DNA of 64,000 nucleotides from positions 1-64,000 of the forward strand of contig NZ_JAKEIP010000007.1 of NCBI RefSeq assembly GCF_021474425.1. The letters run 5' to 3'. This stretch comes from Streptomyces muensis. GTDB taxonomy: Bacteria > Actinomycetota > Actinomycetes > Streptomycetales > Streptomycetaceae. The translations under genes were made by a program, and so were the position numbers. A model generated the notes under the pieces. The model saw nothing but the letters and a program-made list of their open reading frames with translations, was not told the origin of the DNA and made no database searches. Below, in pieces: positions 58,241 to 64,000 of the stretch; position 1 is the first letter of the stretch, and each line of letters opens with the position of its first letter.

Positions 58241-59272
58241 GTGAACATCGGTGAGATCGCCCGGCGGGCCGGTGTCTCGCGCAGCACCGTGTCCTACGCG
58301 CTGAGCGGCAAGCGCCCCGTCTCGGAGGACACCCGCCGGAAGATCCAGCAGGTCGTCGACGAACTGGGGTACCGGCCCAGCGCCAGCGCCCGCGCCCTGG
58401 CCAACGGGCGGACCAGCACCATCGGCCTGGTCTTCCCGCCGGCCGGGAACCACTACACGGGCATGCAGCTGGACTTCATCGGAAGCGTGGTGGAGGCCGC
58501 CGCGGCCTATGACTACGACGTGCTGCTGTCACCCAGCGGCATGGACAGCGACCGTTCCTTCCAGCGGCTGCTGGGGGAGCGCAGGGTCGACGGCGCGATC
58601 CTGATGGAGATCAGACTGGAGGACGACCGGGCCGACCACCTGGCCGAGCTGGACTTCCCCTCCGTCGCCATCGGCCGCACCGCCCACCCCGAGGGCAGCT
58701 GGTGGGTGGGCCTGGACCACACCGCCCTCGTCCAGGCGTGCGTCCACCACCTCGCGGACCTCGGCCACCGCCGGGTCGCCTTCGTCAACCGCCCCGAGCA
58801 ACTGCTGCGGGCCGGCTACGAGTCCGCGCACCGCGGTCTCGACGGCTTCACGAAGGCCGCCGCCGAGCGCGGGCTGACGGTCCGGACGTACTGCTGCGGC
58901 GACGACGCCGCCTCCGGCCAGGGCTGCGTGGAGAGGATCCTGCACGACGACCCGGCCACCACGGCCCTGGTCACGCTGAACGAGGCCGCGCTCGGCGGCC
59001 TCTACCGGGGGCTCGCCCAGGCGGGCCGCCACGTCCCGCGCGACTTCTCCGTCACCGGAGTCGTCGCCAGCCGCTGGGCGGAGACGGTGACCCCGCAGCT
59101 CACCGCGGCGGACGTACCGGCGGCCGAGCTGGGCCGGCTCGCCGTCGACCTGCTGGTGGAGCGGCTCGACCACCCCGACGCGCCGCCCCGGCACCATCTG
59201 CTCACCCCGCCCATCTCGCTGCGGGCCAGCACCGGTCCCGCCGGAGCCACCCGGTCCGACGCGACGCCCTGA
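58241..59272 (+). CDS. LacI-family sugar-responsive repressor
   Basis: A 343-residue regulator. The N-terminal helix-turn-helix and hinge are textbook: IGEIARRAGVSRSTVSYALS and LGYRPSASARALANGRTS. The sugar-binding core includes TIGLVFPPAGNHYTGMQLD and GHRRVAFVNRPEQLLRAGYE. GTG 58241 follows AAGGAG. It lies between the divergent GH-A gene and the importer genes and is flanked by four operators, so it probably represses both until a sugar is present. Confidence 0.92.
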   Translation: MNIGEIARRAGVSRSTVSYALSGKRPVSEDTRRKIQQVVDELGYRPSASARALANGRTSTIGLVFPPAGNHYTGMQLDFIGSVVEAAAAYDYDVLLSPSGMDSDRSFQRLLGERRVDGAILMEIRLEDDRADHLAELDFPSVAIGRTAHPEGSWWVGLDHTALVQACVHHLADLGHRRVAFVNRPEQLLRAGYESAHRGLDGFTKAAAERGLTVRTYCCGDDAASGQGCVERILHDDPATTALVTLNEAALGGLYRGLAQAGRHVPRDFSVTGVVASRWAETVTPQLTAADVPAAELGRLAVDLLVERLDHPDAPPRHHLLTPPISLRASTGPAGATRSDATP

Positions 59273-59330
59273 CCCCACGGCACGCCCGAACCGCTCGACC
59301 GCGCGGTCAGCCGTACCCGCTCTCCGCCCG

Positions 59331-59424
59331 CCACCCACTGCTTCGCCACCGGCACCCACCGCTTCGCCACTGGCACCTACTGCTTCGTCACCACTGCTTC
59401 GCCACCCACCGCCTCGGCACCCGC
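59331..59424 (+). repeat. short degenerate tandem repeat before the sugar-binding protein gene
   Basis: Five copies of a core like CACTGCTTCGCCACC or CACCGCTTCGCCACT, 15-24 bases apart, fill much of the 176-base gap between the repressor and binding-protein genes. No promoter is clear. Role unknown. Confidence 0.5.
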
Positions 59425-59448
59425 ATGCCGAAAACCGAAGGAACCGCG

Positions 59449-60696
59449 ATGAACAGCTCCTCCAGACGACGCCGCCTGACCGCCGCGGCCCTGACCGCCC
59501 TGGCCGTCGCCACCACCGCCACCGCCTGTGGCTCCGGCTCGGGCGGCGGCGGGTCGAGCGCGGCCGACAGCGGCACCTACACCATCTGGGACCCGTATCC
59601 GCAGTTCGACAAGAGCTCGGCCTGGGCCAAGCTGCTGGACGGCTGCGGCACCCAGGCCGGCGTGAAGATCAAGCGGACCGCCTACGACACCAGCGACCTG
59701 TCGAACAAGGCGCTGCTGGCGGCCCAGCAGGACAACTCCGCGGACGTCCTCATCGTCGACAACCCGGTGGTGTCGACCCTCGCCGAGGCCGGCGTGCTCA
59801 CCACCACCGACGACAACAAGCTCGACACCTCCAAGGCGGAGGCCAACCTGGTCGCGGCCGGCCAGACGGGCGGCAAGACCTACGGCACTCCTATCGGCGC
59901 CAACACCCTCGCCCTCTACTACAACAAGGAGGTGCTGAAGGAAGCCGGCGTGGACACGGCCTCCATCAAGGACTGGAAGTCGCTGACAGCGGCCCTGGAG
60001 AAGGTGAAGAAGGCCGGCAAGAAGGGCATCACCTTCTCCGCGATCGGCACCGAGGAGGGCAGCTTCCAGTTCCTGCCCTGGTTCTGGGGCTCCGGCGCGA
60101 AGCTGACCGAACTCGACTCCGCCCAGGCCGTCTCCGCGCTGACCCTGTGGAAGGACTGGCTCGACAAGGGCTACGCGCCCAACTCGGTCATCAACAACAC
60201 CCAGACCACCAGCTGGCAGGAGTTCGCCAGCGGCGACTACGCCTTCGCCGAGAACGGCACCTGGCAGCTTGCGGCCGCCGAGAAGGCCGGCTTCGACTAC
60301 GGCGTGCTGCCCATACCCGGCGCCGCCGGAGGCAGCGCAGCGGCGCCGACCGGCGGCGAGTTCGTCACCGTCCCGGTCCAGGGCGACACCGACCGCTACG
60401 CCACCACCCGGAAGCTGGTCACCTGCCTGACCAGCACCGAGAACCTCTACGACACCGACACCACCCTGTCCTACGTGGCCCCCACCACCGAGGTCCAGGA
60501 CAAGCAGCTGGCCGCGAACCCCGCTCTGAAGCCGTGGATCGACGCGGTCAAGGCGGCCAAGGGCCGCACCAGCGACGACCTCGGCACCAAGTACCCGAAG
60601 ATCTCCGAGCAGATGTGGAAGGCCGTCCAGTCCGCCCTCAGCGGCTCGCAGTCCCCGAAGGACGCGCTGGCCGCCGCCCAGTCCGCCGTCAAGTGA
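59449..60696 (+). CDS. sugar ABC transporter substrate-binding lipoprotein
   Basis: A 415-residue family-1 solute-binding protein. The signal ends in the lipobox-like TTATAC, with a lipidated Cys followed by a Gly/Ser linker. The mature part has DVLIVDNPVVSTLAEAGVL, GTPIGANTLALYYNKEVLKE and FAENGTWQLAAAEKAGFDYG, typical of the maltose/oligosaccharide group. ATG 59449 follows GAAGGAAC. It delivers the sugar released by the secreted glycosidases to the two permeases encoded next. No ATPase is encoded, so a shared MsiK-type ATPase elsewhere is likely. Confidence 0.9.
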   Translation: MNSSSRRRRLTAAALTALAVATTATACGSGSGGGGSSAADSGTYTIWDPYPQFDKSSAWAKLLDGCGTQAGVKIKRTAYDTSDLSNKALLAAQQDNSADVLIVDNPVVSTLAEAGVLTTTDDNKLDTSKAEANLVAAGQTGGKTYGTPIGANTLALYYNKEVLKEAGVDTASIKDWKSLTAALEKVKKAGKKGITFSAIGTEEGSFQFLPWFWGSGAKLTELDSAQAVSALTLWKDWLDKGYAPNSVINNTQTTSWQEFASGDYAFAENGTWQLAAAEKAGFDYGVLPIPGAAGGSAAAPTGGEFVTVPVQGDTDRYATTRKLVTCLTSTENLYDTDTTLSYVAPTTEVQDKQLAANPALKPWIDAVKAAKGRTSDDLGTKYPKISEQMWKAVQSALSGSQSPKDALAAAQSAVK

Positions 60697-60716
60697 CCAC
60701 GACCGAGGGCCACTTG

Positions 60717-61685
60717 ATGAGTTCCACGACCCAGAAGCCGTACCGCCGCCCGGCGTCCGGCCCCGGCGTGGCCGCCACCGCCCCGCGCCGGGACCGGCCC
60801 CGCCCCGGCTCCCAGCAGTGGGCTGCCTGGGCCTTCCTCACCCCGGTCACCCTCTACCTCGTCCTCTTCTACGCCTATCCGCTCTACCGCAACCTCGACC
60901 TGAGCCTGCGCAACTACACCGTCCGCTCCTTCGTCCAGGGCGACGCCCCGTTCACCGGACTGGACAACTACCAGAAGGTCTTCGACGACCCGACCTTCGG
61001 CCCCGCCCTGCTGCACACCGTGGTCTTCACGGCCGTGTGCCTGGTCTTCCAGTACGCCCTCGGCCTCGCCCTCGCGGTCTTCTTCAACCAGCACTTCCGG
61101 CTCTCCGCGACCCTGCGGGCCCTGTTCCTGGTGCCGTGGCTGCTGCCGCTGATCGTGTCGGCGTCCACCTGGTCGTGGCTGCTCAACAGTGAATCGGGCC
61201 TCGTCAACGCCCTGTTGGGCGCCGTCGGCATCGATCCGGTCAACTGGCTGACCGCGCCGTCCTGGTCACTGACCTCGGTGATCATCGCGAACATCTGGAT
61301 CGGCGTCCCGTTCAACCTGGTCGTGCTGTACAGCGGCCTGCAGTCGATCCCGGTCTCGCTGTACGAGGCGGCGGCCCTCGACGGCGCGAACGCCTGGCAG
61401 CGGTTCTGGCGCATCACCTTCCCGCTGCTGCGCCCGGTCTCCGCGATCACCCTGCTGCTGGGGCTGGTCTACACACTCAAGGTCTTCGACATCATCTGGA
61501 TCATGACCAAGGGCGGTCCCGCGGACTCGTCCACGACCTTCGCCACCTGGTCCTACCAGCTCGGCTTCGGCAACCTGGTGCCCGCCTTCGGCCCGGGCGC
61601 GGCCGTCGGCAACCTGCTCGTCGTCGCCGCCCTGGTCTTCGGCCTGGTCTACGTCCGGGTGCAGAGAAAGCAGGCCCTGTCATGA
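60717..61685 (+). CDS. sugar ABC transporter permease (MalF-like)
   Basis: A 322-residue protein with six membrane helices. The ATPase-docking loop is YEAAALDGANAWQRFWRITFPLLRPV. The long hydrophilic start contains several prolines. ATG 60717 follows GAGGG and it overlaps the next permease gene by ATGA. It forms the channel together with that gene's product. Confidence 0.92.
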   Translation: MSSTTQKPYRRPASGPGVAATAPRRDRPRPGSQQWAAWAFLTPVTLYLVLFYAYPLYRNLDLSLRNYTVRSFVQGDAPFTGLDNYQKVFDDPTFGPALLHTVVFTAVCLVFQYALGLALAVFFNQHFRLSATLRALFLVPWLLPLIVSASTWSWLLNSESGLVNALLGAVGIDPVNWLTAPSWSLTSVIIANIWIGVPFNLVVLYSGLQSIPVSLYEAAALDGANAWQRFWRITFPLLRPVSAITLLLGLVYTLKVFDIIWIMTKGGPADSSTTFATWSYQLGFGNLVPAFGPGAAVGNLLVVAALVFGLVYVRVQRKQALS

Positions 61686-62506
61686 CCCGAAGCGGCACGC
61701 GCGGCCGGGTGAGGACGACGATCGGTCTCCTGCTGACCGGGATCATGCTCTTCCCGGTCTACTGGATGCTGAACGTGTCCCTCACCCGCGACCAGGACAT
61801 GCGCAAGAGCCCACCGGACCTGTTCCCGGTGCACCCCACCCTGGCCGGCTACCGCACCGTCCTGGACGAGCAGTTGCCCTACCTCGGCACGAGCCTCGTC
61901 ATCGGCCTGGGCACCGTCGTCCTGACCGTGGCCCTCGCCGCGCCCGCCGGCTACGCGCTGGCCAAGCTGCGCCCGCGCGGCGGCGGCATCCTCAGCTTCG
62001 TCCTGCTGGCCGCGCAGATGATCCCCGGCATCATCATGGCGATGGGCTTCTACGCCATCTACCTCCAGCTCGGCCTGCTCCAGTCCGTCCCCGGCCTGAT
62101 CGTCGCCGACTCCACCCTGGCCGTCCCGTTCGGCGTGCTCATCTTCACCGCGTTCGTGTCCGGCATCCCCGGCGAACTGCTCCAGGCGGCCCGGACCGAC
62201 GGTGCCGGGGCGCTGCGCACCTTCTGGTCCATCGTCCTGCCGATGAGCCGCAACGCCGTCGTCACGGTGTCCCTGTTCGCCTTCCTGTGGTCCTGGTCCG
62301 ACTTCGTCCTCGCCGGCACGCTCGTCAACGGCGGCGCCCACGAGCCGATCACCCTCGGCATCTACCACTACATCGGCAACAACAACCAGGAGTGGAACGC
62401 CATCATGGCCACCGCCGTCGTGGCCTCGCTGCCGGCCGCGGTCATCCTCGTCCTCGCCCAGCGCTACGTCGCCGCCGGTGTGACCGCCGGCGCCGTCAAG
62501 GACTGA
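61682..62506 (+). CDS. sugar ABC transporter permease (MalG-like)
   Basis: A 274-residue protein with six helices. The docking loop is LLQAARTDGAGALRTFWSIV followed by LPMSRNAVVTV. It is the second half of the sugar importer; start and stop are set by the ATGA overlap with the MalF-like gene. The glycosidase gene begins 50 bases later, so the sugar is probably hydrolysed as soon as it enters. Confidence 0.92.
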   Translation: MTRSGTRGRVRTTIGLLLTGIMLFPVYWMLNVSLTRDQDMRKSPPDLFPVHPTLAGYRTVLDEQLPYLGTSLVIGLGTVVLTVALAAPAGYALAKLRPRGGGILSFVLLAAQMIPGIIMAMGFYAIYLQLGLLQSVPGLIVADSTLAVPFGVLIFTAFVSGIPGELLQAARTDGAGALRTFWSIVLPMSRNAVVTVSLFAFLWSWSDFVLAGTLVNGGAHEPITLGIYHYIGNNNQEWNAIMATAVVASLPAAVILVLAQRYVAAGVTAGAVKD

Positions 62507-62556
62507 GTTCCCTTCCCTCTGTTCGAGTCCTGTGCTCGAGAAACGAGTCGCACCTC

Positions 62557-64000
62557 ATGACCGCCGCCCTTCCCGGCCCGGCCTTCTCCGTCCACGACAT
62601 CCCCTTCAGCACGCACGGCTCCTGGTTCGACATCTCGCCCGTGGTGGCGGAGAAGACGTACGCCGAGGACCTCCACCTCGTCTCGCACCAGAACGGCATG
62701 CACGCAGTCCTCGGACTCGTACCGCTGCACGCCACGACCGGCGAGCGGGCCGAGACCCGCGTGGCGGCCACCCCGAGCCTGCTGAGCTGGATCGGCGCGG
62801 GCGGCCGGGTCGACCTCGCCTACGAGTCGCCCGACACGGTCCGGCTGCGCGGCGCGGGTCTCGCGCTGCGGCTGCGCGCGGCGGCCCCGACCCTGACCCC
62901 GTTCAGCGGCACCTACTTCTTCCACGACGCCGCCGCCGACGCGTATGTGTTCACCTCGTACGAGACCGGCCGCCGCTACCGCGTCACCGTGCTCTGCGGC
63001 TCGGTGGCCGAGGTGTTCGGCGACCAGTCACTCGGCGGCGCCGACCGCGGCCTCACGTTCGCCGCCGACGCGGACGGTGCCTGGGAGATCGCGGTCGAGG
63101 AGATCGACACCGCACGCCCTCCGTACGCGTCGACGGCCGCCTTCGACAAGATCGTCGAGGCCGCGGGGAACGCCTTCGCCGAGTTCGTCGACACGGTGGC
63201 CCCCTGGCGTTCGCCGGCCACCCCCGCCGCCGAACTCGCCGCCTACGTCCTGTGGTCGGCGACGGTACGCCCGGCGGGACTGGTCACCCGGCCCGGCGTG
63301 CTGATGTCCAAGCACTGGATGGACAAGGTCTGGAGCTGGGACCACTGCTTCAACGCCCTGGCGCTGGCGCCCGGCTGCCCCGGCCTGGCCTGGGACCAGT
63401 TCCACCTGCCGTTCGACCACCAGGACGAGACCGGCGCGCTGCCCGACTCGGTCACGCACTCCGAGGTCCTGCGCAACTTCGTCAAACCGCCCATCCACGG
63501 CTGGGCGTTCGGCCACCTGCGCCGCAGGCTCGGCACGCCCGCGAGCCCGGCGGAACTCGCCGAGACGTACGACAGGCTGGAACGCTGGACCGGCTTCTGG
63601 CTCACGGCCCGGCGTGCCCCCGGCGAGGATCTGCCCCACTACCAGCACGGCAACGACAGCGGCTGGGACAACGCCACCACCTTCGACCCCGAGCGCGTGG
63701 TCGTCACCGCCGACCTGGCCGCCTTCCTCGCCCTCCAGCTCCGCGAACTCGCCGCGCTGGCGGAGCACCTGGACAGACCGGACGACGCCCGACGCTGGAC
63801 GAGTGCCGCCGAGGAGACCCAGGCGGCGATGCTCGACCAGCTCTGGAGCGGGGAGCGGTTCCTCGCGCGGGGTGTCGCGAGCGGGGATACCTGGCACAGC
63901 GCCGGCCTGCTCGACCTGATGCCCATCGCGCTGGGGGAGTATCTGCCGGCCGAGATCAGCGCCGTACTGGCCGCCCGTATCGCGACCCATCTGACGCCGC
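62557..64000 (+). CDS. six-hairpin glycosidase (MGH1/GH63-like), C-terminus beyond the window
   Basis: 481 codons are readable and no stop is reached at the right edge. ATG 62557 follows the MalG-like gene by 50 bases. The first 180 residues are beta-rich. The catalytic (alpha/alpha)6 barrel begins near residue 220: LMSKHWMDKVWSWDHCFNAL and HYQHGNDSGWDNATTFDPER, with the Asp of NDSGWDN a likely acid. There is no signal peptide, so it acts inside the cell on the imported oligosaccharide. Related enzymes are mannosyl-oligosaccharide glucosidases and glycogen-debranching-like proteins; the substrate is unknown. Confidence 0.82.
   Translation, partial: MTAALPGPAFSVHDIPFSTHGSWFDISPVVAEKTYAEDLHLVSHQNGMHAVLGLVPLHATTGERAETRVAATPSLLSWIGAGGRVDLAYESPDTVRLRGAGLALRLRAAAPTLTPFSGTYFFHDAAADAYVFTSYETGRRYRVTVLCGSVAEVFGDQSLGGADRGLTFAADADGAWEIAVEEIDTARPPYASTAAFDKIVEAAGNAFAEFVDTVAPWRSPATPAAELAAYVLWSATVRPAGLVTRPGVLMSKHWMDKVWSWDHCFNALALAPGCPGLAWDQFHLPFDHQDETGALPDSVTHSEVLRNFVKPPIHGWAFGHLRRRLGTPASPAELAETYDRLERWTGFWLTARRAPGEDLPHYQHGNDSGWDNATTFDPERVVVTADLAAFLALQLRELAALAEHLDRPDDARRWTSAAEETQAAMLDQLWSGERFLARGVASGDTWHSAGLLDLMPIALGEYLPAEISAVLAARIATHLTP

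Overview
The window is very GC-rich, with the strong codon bias, divergent gene pairs, TGA/ATGA stop-start overlaps and leaderless genes typical of Streptomyces. No rRNA, tRNA, insertion sequence or CRISPR array was seen. About 45 protein genes are supported, together with several regulatory-site families that recur across the window.

Bases 1-15,560 form an organosulfur block. It holds an SsuA-type binding protein and the start of its ATPase, an amino-acid-type ABC importer (two binding proteins, two permeases, one ATPase), a GNAT acetyltransferase, SsuD, a second flavin monooxygenase of the same superfamily, the flavin reductase SsuE, a DszC-like flavin monooxygenase, a thioredoxin-fold GST-like reductase and an Rrf2 regulator without cysteine. 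Three short leader peptides with a shared Ser-Arg-Arg-His-Ile-Asp type core precede the operons. A shared CTAGGGA-containing motif lies at three of the control regions. Together these suggest a cysteine-limitation regulon.

Bases 15,573-18,139 carry a methyltransferase and a Tat-exported berberine-bridge-type oxidase. Bases 18,105-32,701 are a catabolic island: a P450 with its own [3Fe-4S] ferredoxin and reductase, a glutamine-synthetase-like ligase, an acetoacetate-decarboxylase-like protein, three homoprotocatechuate-type ring-cleavage enzymes, a TetR regulator, an APC permease, a PuuC-like dehydrogenase, a PuuD-like hydrolase and a MarR regulator. A 16-bp motif recurs at four promoters of this island, including that of marR, so MarR probably represses the whole set. 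The likely substrate is an amine, possibly aromatic or cyclic. A tandem repeat of about 57 bp lies inside the island.

Bases 32,910-41,171 hold a group of proteases without export signals: an astacin-like metallopeptidase, a TPR-CHAT protease and a subtilase. A LuxR-type ATPase regulator, a sigma factor and a small partner protein lie with them. This is the best candidate for an undescribed regulated-proteolysis or conflict system. Bases 41,199-50,000 are mostly housekeeping: N-formylglutamate amidohydrolase family, monomeric isocitrate dehydrogenase, an MscS channel, an enoyl-CoA hydratase and a flippase-like membrane protein. The last gene there is an exporter under a textbook SoxR promoter.

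Bases 50,205-64,000 form a sugar-utilisation locus: a secreted GH2 beta-galactosidase with a LamG insert, a large secreted clan GH-A enzyme, a LacI repressor with four near-identical operators, an ABC sugar importer and a cytoplasmic six-hairpin glycosidase cut by the window end.
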